Positions 1 through 9,811 are shown, numbered from the stretch's first letter. The stretch: 61,263 bases of DNA from Terriglobales bacterium (GCA_025934735.1 JAICWP010000026.1:1-61263); one strand, 5' to 3'. Notes: generated by a model from the sequence alone, not told the origin. Numbers and translations are program-made.

Positions 1-32
1 AACCAGACCTGCAGGCGGGCCGTTGGTGGGGG

Positions 33-84
33 GGCGTCCCATCGGCGGTAAAATATCTTCTTCCTTAACCACCGATGGGACGCC
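33..84. repeat. inverted repeat, 17-bp arms
   Basis: The arms at 33-49 and 68-84 (core GGCGTCCCATCGG and its complement) match at 16 of 17 positions, with an 18-base AT-rich loop. A T-rich tract lies in the loop rather than after the stem, so this is not a standard terminator. Confidence 0.75.
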
Positions 85-127
85 ACCCTGGCGTGGGATA
101 GTCTGGCGGGACGGAAGTCAGCCGGCA

Positions 128-222
128 GCCAGTGTAGGGGGGTGTAGCCGGTCTCATCCCTTTCCTGACGCCGACTCCCAGTAGGAGGGGGATTGTGGAA
201 GACTACACCCGCCTACACTGGC
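128..222. repeat. inverted repeat, 22-bp arms
   Basis: The arms at 128-149 and 201-222 begin GCCAGTGTAGG and pair at 20 of 22 positions across a 51-base centre. The centre itself carries a small CTCCC/GGAG hairpin. The 95-base size with near-perfect ends resembles a miniature repeat element or a large RNA hairpin. Confidence 0.75.
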
Positions 223-239
223 CAGGCGACAGCGTTTGC

Positions 240-293
240 TTCGGCGGACCTCTTCCCCTGTTAGAGCGGTGTTAGGGGACGAGGTCCGCCGAA
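240..293. repeat. long hairpin, 13 + 6 bp stem
   Basis: The outer arms at 240-252 and 281-293 (TTCGGCGGACCTC and complement) are perfect. After a one-base internal mismatch, a second stem pairs 254-259 with 274-279 (TCCCCT/AGGGGA). The whole 54 bases can fold as one hairpin with a 14-base loop. Confidence 0.8.
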
Positions 294-724
294 AGGCCAC
301 TGCGGGTAGGTTTACGGGCACGCAAGGTCTGGGTCAAGTGGGTCAAAGGGATAGGAGACAGGGCGATCCCAAACCGGGCCCCTTACATGTTGTGGTGCTC
401 GAGATTGCGGCCACAAGTGGCAAAATCGGAACACAACGGCCTGGACATATGGGCCGGGGGCGGTGGACCCCAGGCGTGAAATGCCCCGCGTGTTTGCCTC
501 GTGCGCGTTAACTCTCGGGCAGATCGTCAGGCGCTGCCCGCTCGCTACGCGTCGCGCGGGCGGGAGGCCACAGTTGCCCCGACAGAACAGGTTAACTTCC
601 GGTTGGCCGACCATCCACGAACTGGGCTGCTGCACGGACAGAAGGCGATTGGAAGTGGTGCGGACAAATTTCTACTGCTGAGCGCCTGTTCCCAACACAC
701 AGGGCAATGTGCTCGCCGGCGAGA

Positions 725-3400
725 TCATTTCTTCAGTTCAGCCGGCCAATTCGTCAACAAGGTAATGGTTGTGGTCTTGGAACGATCTCCGGTGAGCACG
801 GCAAAGTGCAGCCCATCCGCGCTGACGTCATACAACGGCAAGGTGCGATCGGGAAGGTTAGGGAAGTCGAGTTGAAACATGGGGTGAATCGAGTCTACGC
901 CGAACGTCGGCCGGGTATGAATCTGCGCCGCCATTAACCGGTTGCTCATCGTGAGGTAAAATAATTCGTTCTTTCCGAAGCGCGGCAGCCATCCGCCGGT
1001 CGTGGAAACCTGGGTTTTCGGCCCTGCCCCTGGAAATGGAACCACATACACTTCCGGCCGGCCGGTTTCGTAGGAGAAAAAGGTTAGCCATCGTCCATCG
1101 GGCGAAAATTTGCCTTCGTATTCGTTAGCCGTCAATCCGGCCGTGGCCGCCGGTCGAAACGCCGGCCCTCCCGCCAGGGGCAAACCCCAATTCGAGAAAA
1201 CTTCATCCTTCGAGCTCAGGTGCATGGAAAGGAATTTCCCGTCGCGCGACCAATCAATCGGAAGCCCAAACTCGTCCGCGTCATTCTTGTAGATGATCTT
1301 CTCGGGGTGGCTGCCATCCAGCGCCCGTCGACGGATCGACCAGTTGCCGCCGCCCGCGACGAAGTTGACGTCGAAGTAGACGTAGGCGAGTTCCTTTCCA
1401 TCCGGTGACCAGGTGGGGCTAATCTCTTGTGGCCCGAATGTAATGCGGGCAGGGTGCCCCCCGGCTACAGGATAGGTCCAAACATTCTCTGTTCCCGATT
1501 TCGGGTCGGTAATAGTGACGGCGATCGATTTTCCATCAGGAGAGAATCGCGGCCAGCCATAAAGCGCCAGCGGACCCGGCGTCGCTGTCACGTTGCCACT
1601 GCGATCGAAGACTTTCAGCTCCGATTGGGCGGAACTTTCGTGATACGCAAGCACGCCATTGGTCGAGACCGAAAAATATCGTGCGTTTCCCAAAGTCTGC
1701 GGATCACCGGAGATTTTCCACGTGCGGGTGTCGAACCTCTGGGCCATAATGTGCCCTTCGCGGGAAAAAAGCAGGCGATCGGAGGCAAATTGTGGCATCT
1801 GGCCCGGCACGACTGCGACTCCATCCCGCTCCGGTTTGTCAATTTCCCCCGCTGTGATTTCAGGAGGCGCATTCGAGCGCAAGACGGTATAAAGAAAATG
1901 CCTGCCGTCGGGCAGGAAAACTGGCTCGGTGTCCGAAAGGTCTGTAGACTTGAGTTTCGTTGCCGTTGAAAGCTTTCCGCCCAGCGCATTCACCCGGTAG
2001 ATCGGGCCGGCACGCTCTTTGCAGAACAGGATGGTGCCATCCGCGTTCCAGGTGCCGCCGCCGCTCTCGCTTGCGAGTCCGTCGGCCAGCACTTGCGGAG
2101 TTCCTCCTGCAATGCTGATCGTCTTCAACTTGCCGTCGGCGGCGAAGGCAAGCGACTGGCCGTCGAACGACCAGAAAGGCTTACTGGCATCTTCGGTCCC
2201 GTCGAGCACAGTCGCCTGCTGCGCATTCAGCGCACGCAGCCACAACTTGGTCACGCCCTGTTCGTCCACGGCGGTGAACGCGAGGGTCTTTCCGTCGGGA
2301 GACACGACCACAGGGCCAATCTCCAAGCCAGACAGGGGAAATGAAGTTCCCGGCGGCGGTGGAATGTAAGACCGCACGGCAGAAGCAGGAGGATTGCCGG
2401 GTTTCAGGATGTAGGCAATGCCACCGCCTGCAAGCAGCAGCGCTATCGCCGTCAGCGCCAGAGTGAATGTTCGCGCGCGTGAGACTTGGGTCCGCGTATT
2501 CGCAACCGTAGTTGATGCCGTTAAGGAAAGGCCCTTCAATTGCAACCGCAAATCGTGCGCGGTTTGGAACCGGTCCTCACGGTCCTTTGCCATACACGTT
2601 GCCACCAGATAGTCGAGCGCCGGCGGACGGAGGGGCTTGATCTTGCTGATCGATTCCGGATCTTTCTCTAGAATCGCCGAGGCGACGCTGATCTGGTTCT
2701 TTCCCTCAAAAGCACGTTTTCCGGTAGCCATCTCATAGAGCACTGCACCGAAGGCAAAGATATCGGATCGAGCATCCGCATCTTTCCCTTCGATCTGCTC
2801 GGGAGACATGTACTCGATCGTTCCCGAAATGCTGCCCGCCGTGGTCAGCGGGCTCATCATCGGACTGGCGCTGATGGTTCTTGCCGCCGATAACAATGGG
2901 GCCGACGCGGCACCCGGCGCAGCCAGCATCGGCTTCGCTAGTCCGAAGTCCATCAGCTTTGCGCCGGATTTGGTCAGCATGATGTTGCCCGGTTTCAGAT
3001 CGCGGTGGACAATCCCCTCCTTGTGCGCCGTCTCCAGAGCTTCGGCGATCTGTATTCCTATCTTCAACAAATCCGGCAGCGGCATTGTCCCTTTCCGCAG
3101 CCGGTCGGCCAGAGTTTCGCCATCCAGGAACTCCATGACAAGAAAATCAGTGCCATCCTGCGAGCCGATGTCATAGAGGTGGCAGATGTGCGGATGACTC
3201 AAGCAAGAAATAGCCCGCGCCTCGCGCTCAAAGCGCTGCTTGGATTCAGGACTGTCCGAAAGATGAGTGGGCAGAATCTTGACCGCAACTGTGCGGTCCA
3301 AACGGGTGTCCTTGGCCCGATACACCTCGCCCATGCCGCCCGCGCCTAGCGGAGACTGGATTTCATACGGACCGAGTTTTGTACCAGGGGTCAGGGCCAT
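725..3400 (-). CDS. Pkn-type serine/threonine kinase fused to a TolB/WD40-like propeller
   Basis: Predicted membrane-anchored eukaryotic-like Ser/Thr kinase with an extracytoplasmic beta-propeller. Residues 1-280 are a complete kinase domain: glycine loop GAGGMGEVY at 19-27, ATP lysine K41, catalytic HRDLKPGN with D134, and DFG with D151. An unusual insert rich in Ala and Ser follows DFG, before the EYMSPEQ segment. One hydrophobic helix near residues 310-335 should cross the membrane. The C-terminal half carries repeated SPDGK motifs typical of PD40/TolB blades. ATG at 3400 is preferred; an upstream in-frame TTG at 3412 is the alternative. This kinase-propeller architecture is common in Acidobacteria. 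The ligand is unknown. Confidence 0.9.
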   Translation of the reverse strand: MALTPGTKLGPYEIQSPLGAGGMGEVYRAKDTRLDRTVAVKILPTHLSDSPESKQRFEREARAISCLSHPHICHLYDIGSQDGTDFLVMEFLDGETLADRLRKGTMPLPDLLKIGIQIAEALETAHKEGIVHRDLKPGNIMLTKSGAKLMDFGLAKPMLAAPGAASAPLLSAARTISASPMMSPLTTAGSISGTIEYMSPEQIEGKDADARSDIFAFGAVLYEMATGKRAFEGKNQISVASAILEKDPESISKIKPLRPPALDYLVATCMAKDREDRFQTAHDLRLQLKGLSLTASTTVANTRTQVSRARTFTLALTAIALLLAGGGIAYILKPGNPPASAVRSYIPPPPGTSFPLSGLEIGPVVVSPDGKTLAFTAVDEQGVTKLWLRALNAQQATVLDGTEDASKPFWSFDGQSLAFAADGKLKTISIAGGTPQVLADGLASESGGGTWNADGTILFCKERAGPIYRVNALGGKLSTATKLKSTDLSDTEPVFLPDGRHFLYTVLRSNAPPEITAGEIDKPERDGVAVVPGQMPQFASDRLLFSREGHIMAQRFDTRTWKISGDPQTLGNARYFSVSTNGVLAYHESSAQSELKVFDRSGNVTATPGPLALYGWPRFSPDGKSIAVTITDPKSGTENVWTYPVAGGHPARITFGPQEISPTWSPDGKELAYVYFDVNFVAGGGNWSIRRRALDGSHPEKIIYKNDADEFGLPIDWSRDGKFLSMHLSSKDEVFSNWGLPLAGGPAFRPAATAGLTANEYEGKFSPDGRWLTFFSYETGRPEVYVVPFPGAGPKTQVSTTGGWLPRFGKNELFYLTMSNRLMAAQIHTRPTFGVDSIHPMFQLDFPNLPDRTLPLYDVSADGLHFAVLTGDRSKTTTITLLTNWPAELKK

Positions 3401-3547
3401 CCGTGCGCGCAATTATATTCTTATGCCTCGGCACTTCAACCGCACAATCTGGAGTTTAAGGAGGTGTTGCGCGGTCAGAACGGCAAATTTGACTTCTGGG
3501 GTGTCGACGGCACAAAAACAATCTGCCATTGAGGCAAAGAGCCAGCG

Positions 3548-3841
3548 TCAATGCGAGTGGCGGGTGAACTTCCACATGTTGGAGCGCCAGACTAGGGCGC
3601 AGGCCATCACCTTGCCGTCGGGCGTCCAGGACATATGGTGGAAGTCGCTGACGTATGCGAGCGGAATGCGCGTGGATTTCCCGGTGGCGAGGTCGAAAAT
3701 GGCGGGAGGCCAATACCAGGTCGGACTGCTGCCCGGCGCCAGCAGACGCCCGTTCCGAACTCCCCCGTTATCGATCATGTAGGCCAACGTAAGCGGACCG
3801 GGGACACGAATCTCTTGCTCGGCTCCCCCCTTCAGGGGCAC
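3548..3841 (-). pseudogene. 3' relic of a kinase/propeller protein
   Basis: About 97 codons read as the last blades of a PD40-type propeller, with a WTPDGK motif and a C-terminus ending in a W-R-S-N-M-W-K-F segment of the kind seen at the end of acidobacterial kinase-propeller proteins. No kinase domain or convincing upstream coding sequence is present at 3842-3969. It lies directly upstream of the intact kinase-propeller on the same strand, so it is probably a truncated tandem paralogue. A short independent gene is less likely. Confidence 0.5.
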
Positions 3842-3969
3842 GCGAACCAGCCATTACCACCAGTCACGACAGCCACCCGACCGGTCAACTCAAATAATGC
3901 AGGTGTTTCCATCGAGTACTCCCCTTCTAAGGACCAACGAACAGGATTGATGCTGCAGAATAATCCAAG

Positions 3970-4740
3970 TCAGATCGTCAGAGTGAACCCGCCATCGGGT
4001 GTCAGCGTGGTGCCCGAGATGTAGCTAGCCTCGTCCGAGCACAGGAAGATGATAGTTTGGGCGACCTCATCCGGGCGGCCCGCGCGCCTCGTATGAACAC
4101 GTGGTATCAGAAGCTTGTCGTACAAGTCGTCGCCGACGATGCCGCGAGCCCGGTGATGCATCGGCGTGTCGATGAATCCTGGGCACACGAGGTTGACCCG
4201 GATCCCCTGCGGCGCCAGCTCTGCGGAAACGCTCGTAGTCAACCCGATTAGTCCGTGTTTCGAAGAGACATAGGCCGAGCCGGTGGGGAAGCCGAGAAAG
4301 GAGTTTACAGAACCGACGTTGACGATCGCACCGCCATGTCCTTCCGCAAGCATCGCGCGGGCCTCGCACTGCAAACACAGAAAGGTACCCTTCAGGTTCG
4401 TGTCGAGAACTCGATCCCATTCCTGCTCGGGTAGATCCGTAATGCCGGCCAACTTTCCCTCAATGCCGGCGTTGTTCACCGCGTAGTCGAGCCGGCCAAA
4501 TGTCTCAATCGCATGTGCCACCATCCGCTCGACATCCTTCGCGATTGCGACATCCGTGACCACGAAGCTTGCTCTCCCTGCCCGCGCCTCTATCTCACTC
4601 GTGAGTGTTGCCAACTCATGTTCGCGCCGCGCAGCAATAACCACCTTGGCGCCTCGCGCCGCGAAGGCCTTAGCTGTCGCCCGACCAATCCCACTGCTCG
4701 CTCCGGTGATCAGAGCTACCTTGTCATTCATATCTGACAT
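3970..4740 (-). CDS. SDR-family NAD(P)-dependent oxidoreductase
   Basis: Classical short-chain dehydrogenase/reductase of 256 residues. It shows the Rossmann motif TGASSGIG at 12-19, the NNAG motif, the catalytic S...YxxxK (AYVSSKHG), and the PGFIDTPM segment. The C-terminal SGTTLTPDGGF matches 3-oxoacyl-ACP-reductase-like SDRs. The ATG at 4740 is chosen because AGGAGGG lies 6 bases before it; the frame stays open upstream to 4863 but that part does not look like SDR sequence. The substrate cannot be told from sequence. It is monocistronic between a relic and a broken regulator. Confidence 0.9.
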   Translation of the reverse strand: MSDMNDKVALITGASSGIGRATAKAFAARGAKVVIAARREHELATLTSEIEARAGRASFVVTDVAIAKDVERMVAHAIETFGRLDYAVNNAGIEGKLAGITDLPEQEWDRVLDTNLKGTFLCLQCEARAMLAEGHGGAIVNVGSVNSFLGFPTGSAYVSSKHGLIGLTTSVSAELAPQGIRVNLVCPGFIDTPMHHRARGIVGDDLYDKLLIPRVHTRRAGRPDEVAQTIIFLCSDEASYISGTTLTPDGGFTLTI

Positions 4741-5040
4741 CTGGGCCCTCCTGGGCGTGATGATGATGTTTTTCCGTTGCGGTGTGAGGATTGTGATTAT
4801 AGCGAAGAAGCCTACTTTGGAGTCTTGCGACATCGGCCTTACCGTCGAGCGTTTACCGATCATGTTCCGGTCAAATGACGGGCAACCCGGAAGTTAATCG
4901 AATTGTTTGTTGAGATCTTGGAATTCTGCAGCAATCGTACGTCGAAAGCTGGATTCTGCCAGGAACCGGTGTTTCTTCTCCTCATCTAACCACTGTCGCA
5001 TTGTTGACTCTCTGAGTGTCAATGGACCGATTCATTGGGT
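4741..5040. other. 300-base gene-free spacer
   Basis: Apart from the SDR ribosome binding site at its left edge, I see no gene, terminator or repeat here. The open frames are short and lack domain signals. Confidence 0.5.
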
Positions 5041-5372
5041 TCACTTTAGTAATACGCGAAGCACATTCATCGTGAGGCGTCGTCGGTCGGGCTCCATGGC
5101 CTGAATTTTGGCTGCAAGTTCGATCACATTACGAGAGATTGGCTTCGTCCGGTACGGTCCCGTGTCAAAGTTCAGTAGGTCCTTCAATCCGACTCCGAGT
5201 GCGCTGGCAAGCCTATCCAGAACCTCCAGCGATGGTAGTTTCACGCCTCGTTCAATGCTGGACGTGAACTCTGGACTGATCTCTGCCTCCGCGGCTAGTT
5301 GAGCCTGTGTCAGGCCTTTTTGCCTGCGGACCTGCCAATCCTGCGACCCAGGTCGTGTCCTAAATTGCTCAT
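5041..5372 (-). pseudogene. XRE-family HTH regulator, frameshifted
   Basis: An HTH_3 transcriptional regulator broken near its N-terminus. From ATG 5372 the frame reads MSNLGHDLGRRIGR and then runs out of phase to a stop. The other frame picks up exactly where the family expects it, with RRQKGLTQAQLAAEAEIS, the SSIERG turn, and LPSLEVLDRLASALGV. One missing base near 5330 restores a canonical XRE domain of about 65 residues plus a C-terminal tail of about 45. The intact downstream part alone has no start codon except a GTG inside the HTH. It is either a true null mutation or an assembly indel. It is transcribed away from the neighbouring DUF429 gene. Confidence 0.75.
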
Positions 5373-5488
5373 TCCGCAGCCTATTAGGCCAGAACCATAG
5401 GCGTAACCAGCGAATTTGCGAAGGAACTTGGTGGGTACGGATGTTTAATATGCCGTACTTACAGATTCAGTTCTGGCTGAGGCTGCTA

Positions 5489-6303
5489 TTGCGGTTCATC
5501 GGAATCGATCTCGCCTGGAGCGAACACCACACATCGGGAGTCGCTGTCCTCGATTCTCAGGGCGTGGTGACGAAGGCCGACTCCCACCCTAAGACCAACC
5601 AGGAAATTGTTGAATATGCGGGGCTGAACTCGCCGGAAGGGGCGGTGGTGGCCATCGATGCGCCCCTCGTGGTGCGAATGCTACCGGGTCCCGGCCTGTT
5701 GAGCAGGCGCTTACCCAAATGTTCTGGCCCTACGATACGGCGCCTTATCCCGCCAACCTCTCCAATCCCGCCTTCCAGGAAGAGGGGCGCATCCACCAGC
5801 TGGTGAAATACCTGGAGGAACAGGGGTTCACGAACCGGCCGAACGTTCCCAAGCAACAAGAGCAGCGGACATTCCTGGAGGTGTTCCCAGGGCCGGCGCT
5901 GGTGATCCTGTTTCCAGCGGTCAACCGGTTTGGGCACTTCCATGCGCAGGGGCTCCGGTACAAGCACAAGGCGGGGCGGTCCTGGGCCGAGGTCCACGCT
6001 GATTGGGAGATCTACCGGGCTCGGTTGCGATCGCTGGAGTGCAGGGAACCGGCGATGACCTTCTCAGACGATCTCCGGAAGCAAATCGGGATCGACATTA
6101 CCCAGTACCGCGGCACCCGCTACAAGCAGTGGGATGACCTGCTGGATGGCATCTTGTTTGCCTACCTGGCGTATTGGTTCTGGTACTGTGGAGAGGAAGG
6201 CACGATGGTCATCGGGGATGCGGAAACTGGGTGTGTGACCCTTCCTAGATGCCCGCTCGCACACTGTGATATAGCCGGTAAAGATAAGCCCTGCGGTCGC
6301 TGA
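5489..6303 (+). pseudogene. DUF429 predicted RNase H-fold nuclease, frameshifted
   Basis: DUF429 proteins are predicted RNase H-like nucleases of unknown role. The N-terminal part reads RFIGIDLAWSEHHTSG (first acidic strand), then VAIDAPLVV. The frame is lost near 5674 and the remainder continues one phase away as NATGSRPVEQALTQMFWPYD, LEVFPGPALV and the C-terminal DDLLDGILFAYLAYW. A single missing base joins the halves, so the encoded family member would otherwise be full length. Start is placed at TTG 5489, where family members begin; ATG 5441 would add 16 poorly conserved residues. The adjacent XRE gene has the same kind of defect. Confidence 0.75.
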
Positions 6304-6513
6304 TTTCAACCTTGCTTCGACTAATTGCAACGTTGAGGTAGTGCACAGAGGGTGATTTGATGCTGGTACGCACTACTGCGGTGAGTCGGCGGAGGCCCAA
6401 TATCAACTTGGTAGGAGTTAGTATCTTATCAGTCTGGTCCCACAGCACTCCGCCTTTCGACTGGAAGTCCTCAGCGTGGGCATTTACGATACGGGAACCG
6501 TCACGAGGTGCTC

Positions 6514-8625
6514 ATGGCCAAGCTTCGCCCCATCATTGCCGCCATCCTGCTCGCCACATCCAGCTTATTCGCCCAGGGCAAGCGCCCACTTAAGCTCGAC
6601 GACCTCGCTCGTATCCACGAGCTGAGCGACCCCCAGATCTCGCCTGACGGGAAGTGGGTCGCGTACGTTGTGGGGACCACTGACGTGAAGGAGGACAAGA
6701 GCCCTACCCACATCTGGGTCGCCAGTTATGACGGGCGAGAGGACCGTCAGTTCACGTTCAGCCAGGACAGCGAGTCTTCGCCGCGCTGGAGTCCAAATGG
6801 CAAGTACCTCGCTTTCATCTCCGGCCGCCCCGGTCCGGCCAAGCACGATCAAGTCTGGCTCCTGGACCGCAGCGGAGGTGAAGCCTGGCAGCTCACCGAC
6901 ACCAAGGGACATCTACGCAGCTTCGAGTGGTCACCCGATTCTAAGCGTCTCGCCCTGGTTATCGAGGACCCCGACCCTAACAATCCGGAGGATCAGGAGG
7001 ATCAACCAGTTGCTGCTGCGGGAACCAGCAACCCAACCGCGGCCCATCAAAAGCCTCCCAAGCCGCCCAAACCGATTGTGATCGACCGCTATCATTACAA
7101 GCAGGACATCGAAGGTTATCTGCTTTCCAACCGCCACACTTACATTTATCTGCTCGACCTCGCGACCAAGAAGGCGGAGCGGCTGACTACGGGCAAAACT
7201 GACGAGGTCGAGCCAGCATGGTCGCCGGACGGCAGATGGATCGCTTACCTTGATGATCACAGCCCAGATCCCGACCGGGATGAGGGCAGCCACGTCTTCA
7301 TTGCCGAAGCCAAACCCGGCTCCGTCGAACGACAGGTCACGCCCAACAGCAGCCGCGACCAGCGTAGCCACCTGCAATGGAGCCCTGATGGCAAGCGTGT
7401 GATGTTCATCGAAGGTGATGAAAAGAAGTTCGCCGCTTACAACATGCCCCATCTCGCGACCGTTCCGGCGGACGGTAGTGCCGCACCTTCCCGCTCGCCG
7501 CCGATTGAAGACCTGGACCGCGGCATCTCAGATCCGCGCTTTGTTGGGGATACGATCGAGTTCCTCGTGGTCGACGATCGATCGGTTTATCCGGCGGAAC
7601 TCCGGCCGGGCGCCAAAGAAGTCGAACGCCTGATGAAGCCGCCGGTTGTGCTCTCGAACTGGACCACGGCCGCCGGCCATATCGCGGCGCTTTGCCCTAA
7701 CGATGCGCGCCCAAACGAGGTGTGCGCGTTCGAGAATGGCGCATTGCGCCCGATTACGCACCAGAACGATGCCTTGTTTTCCGAGCTCGAGCTCGGCCGC
7801 ACTGAAGACGTAAGCTTCGAAGCGAAGGATGGCACCGAGGTCCACGGGCTCCTCACCTATCCCGTGGGCTACGTTGAGGGGAGGAAAGTGCCGCTGCTGC
7901 TGCGCATCCACGGGGGCCCGAACGGCCAGGATGAGCATTCGTTCAGCTTTGAGCGCCAGTTCTTCGCCGCCAATGGTTACGCCGTGCTTAACGTCAACTA
8001 CCGCGGCAGCGCCGGACGCGGGATGAAATACTCGCGCGCCATTTTTGCCGACTGGGGCCACTATGAGGTGGAGGACCTGGAAGCCGGAATGAACCACGTA
8101 ATAGCAATGGGAGTGGCAGACCCTGAGCGGCTTGGGGTGGGCGGCTGGAGCTACGGCGGCATCCTCACCGACTACATGATCGCGAGTGATCCCCGCTTCA
8201 AAGCGGCGACCAGTGGCGCGGGCACCGCCTTTACGGTGGCCTTCTATGGCACCGACCAGTACATCATCCAATACGACTACGAGATCGGTCCGCCCTGGGA
8301 AGCGAAAGCCTGGGAAACATACGTCAAAATCTCCTACCCGTTCCTCCACGCCGACCGCATCCAGACCCCGACCTTGTTCCTGGGCGGTGAGCGTGACTTC
8401 AATGTGCCGGTCCAGGGCAGCCAGCAAATGTACGAGGCTCTCCGCTCCCTTGGTCGCGAGACCCAGCTCGTCATCTACCCCAACCAGTTCCACGGGATTA
8501 AGCGTCCCAGCTACATCCGGGATCGCTATGAGCGGTATCTGGCGTGGTACGACAAATATCTCAAACCTCCGACTCCGGTGAAAAAGGCCGAGGTAACAGC
8601 TAAGCCGACTTCCGCTACCCGTTAA
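6514..8625 (+). CDS. exported S9-family prolyl oligopeptidase
   Basis: Secreted serine peptidase of the prolyl-oligopeptidase/acylaminoacyl-peptidase type. A signal peptide covers residues 1-22 (ends LFAQ). An N-terminal propeller with SPDGKW and SPDGR blades is followed by an alpha/beta-hydrolase domain. The triad is visible: S546 in GWSYGG, D628 in GERDFNVP, and H660 in NQFHGIK. The enzyme should clip short peptides in the periplasm or outside the cell. ATG 6514 follows CGAGG by 5 bases; GTG 6508 is the other option. The gene is intact although both flanking genes carry indels. Confidence 0.93.
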   Translation: MAKLRPIIAAILLATSSLFAQGKRPLKLDDLARIHELSDPQISPDGKWVAYVVGTTDVKEDKSPTHIWVASYDGREDRQFTFSQDSESSPRWSPNGKYLAFISGRPGPAKHDQVWLLDRSGGEAWQLTDTKGHLRSFEWSPDSKRLALVIEDPDPNNPEDQEDQPVAAAGTSNPTAAHQKPPKPPKPIVIDRYHYKQDIEGYLLSNRHTYIYLLDLATKKAERLTTGKTDEVEPAWSPDGRWIAYLDDHSPDPDRDEGSHVFIAEAKPGSVERQVTPNSSRDQRSHLQWSPDGKRVMFIEGDEKKFAAYNMPHLATVPADGSAAPSRSPPIEDLDRGISDPRFVGDTIEFLVVDDRSVYPAELRPGAKEVERLMKPPVVLSNWTTAAGHIAALCPNDARPNEVCAFENGALRPITHQNDALFSELELGRTEDVSFEAKDGTEVHGLLTYPVGYVEGRKVPLLLRIHGGPNGQDEHSFSFERQFFAANGYAVLNVNYRGSAGRGMKYSRAIFADWGHYEVEDLEAGMNHVIAMGVADPERLGVGGWSYGGILTDYMIASDPRFKAATSGAGTAFTVAFYGTDQYIIQYDYEIGPPWEAKAWETYVKISYPFLHADRIQTPTLFLGGERDFNVPVQGSQQMYEALRSLGRETQLVIYPNQFHGIKRPSYIRDRYERYLAWYDKYLKPPTPVKKAEVTAKPTSATR

Positions 8626-8773
8626 ACGTTGTTGAGCATTTGTGGCCGATCAGCCGGATCGTCCCCAGCTTCTGCTATGACCCCCGGAGGAGGGGTGGCC
8701 AGCGCCATCCAATTTACAAAATGCCGGCAAATACATGTCCAGCGGTTCACATCAGAGTCGCTGGAGGAAGCCC

Positions 8774-9684
8774 ATGAAAGTCTTAGGGGTATGCTTGTTT
8801 GCTGTCCTCGCCCAACTCTCCTACGCCCAGTTCACATACACAGCCGTCAACATACCGGGCGCGACCGAAACCGAAGTCCGGGGGGTCAACTCCTCCGGCG
8901 AGATCGTGGGATACTACAAAACCACGTCTGCCGCGACGTGACATCCAGGATCCCAATTGTCCCGTTCGTGGTTTCAAGATCGTCAACGGCGTACTCACAA
9001 AACTGATGATTCCGAATTCCACGTGGACGGCTATCATGGGCGTGAACGACTACGGCGATCTGGTGGGCTTCACTATTACTTCCGATGGCAGTCACGGATT
9101 CTTGTGGAAGCACACGAACGTGATAACGTTCTTCAACGCGCCGGGTGCCGGACCGAACTCCGATATCACATACTGTGGCAATGAGCGTCAACAAAGCCTT
9201 GATTGTGGGTGGCGCCTCGTGGTTCTTTAGCAATACCACCCCCAACGGCGGCTGGATATGGACGAACGGCGCGTTCAGCCTCATGAATCCCGGCGACACT
9301 TCTGGAAGTTGCTTCCCGGACGGCGAAGGGGTAAACGGCATTAGCGACAACGGCTATCTCAGCGGACAAAACTCCAATGGGGCATGGTTCAAGAGCGGAA
9401 CGGATGAGGATTTCTATAATATGAACAGCGGCACTGTGGGCACGGCGGTTAACAGCAACGCCGATGTCATCGGCTTTAGTGGCGCCGTCGGGTACTTCGC
9501 CAAGCACATCGAACTAAGCGAAAACAATGACGGCGTCGAAGTCAAGCCGAGCTTCATCAAAGTGATGTTCCCCGGTTCCCTTAGCACCTACCCATTTGGC
9601 CTCAATGATCTGCGGACAGTGGTGGGGGCGTACACCGATAATGCAGGCTTGATCCACGGGTTCGTGGCGAAACCGACCTTCTGA
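8774..9684 (+). pseudogene. exported HAF-repeat protein with two frameshifts
   Basis: The start is secure: GGAGG lies 6 bases before ATG 8774, followed by a signal peptide ending LSYAQ. The protein is built of repeats of the type GVNSSGEIVGYY, GVNDYGDLVGF and GISDNGYLSGQ, alternating with GFLW-like strands, which is the HAF-repeat propeller style. The reading frame changes at about 8939 and again near 9175, each time by a net +1, so three frames are needed to read the 300-residue product. The function of the family is unknown. I annotate it as a decayed gene, or as one hit by sequencing indels. Confidence 0.65.
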
Positions 9685-9811
9685 TGACGCGGACTGGATT
9701 GCCGACGACGATCCAGCGTTCTATCAAGGACGAAGGATCGGATTACCCACAAAATCCTTAGAGAACTGCGATCCTTTCACTTGTTGTTGAACGGCTGAAC
9801 GAACGCGCAAA

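Larger units (their letters stand above)
1..724. other. gene-free 5' region with three inverted repeats
   Basis: No reading frame here resembles a protein: the open frames are short, overlap on both strands and show no recognisable domain. The first 300 bases hold three separate inverted repeats, listed individually, and a weaker GCCCGC/GCGGGC dyad lies at 536-561. The stretch follows the 3' end of the minus-strand kinase gene. It could be a non-coding repeat element, the edge of a mobile element lying further left, or a structured transcript. I see no tRNA or rRNA in it. Confidence 0.6.

Noticed and set aside
312-635. Minus-strand protein gene of 107 codons
   Set aside because: No domain, no ribosome binding site, Pro/Arg/Ser-rich composition typical of GC-rich non-coding frames, and overlapping open frames on the other strand.
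5041-5372. Programmed ribosomal frameshift in the XRE gene
   Set aside because: There is no slippery heptamer or downstream stimulator at the break, and the break falls inside the HTH where a single product is expected.
6357-6593. Small plus-strand gene before the S9 peptidase
   Set aside because: It overlaps the S9 signal peptide in another phase and has no recognisable feature or ribosome binding site.
7528-8493. 321-codon minus-strand frame inside the S9 peptidase
   Set aside because: It is an antisense shadow of a well-supported gene; its composition and lack of motifs show no coding signal.
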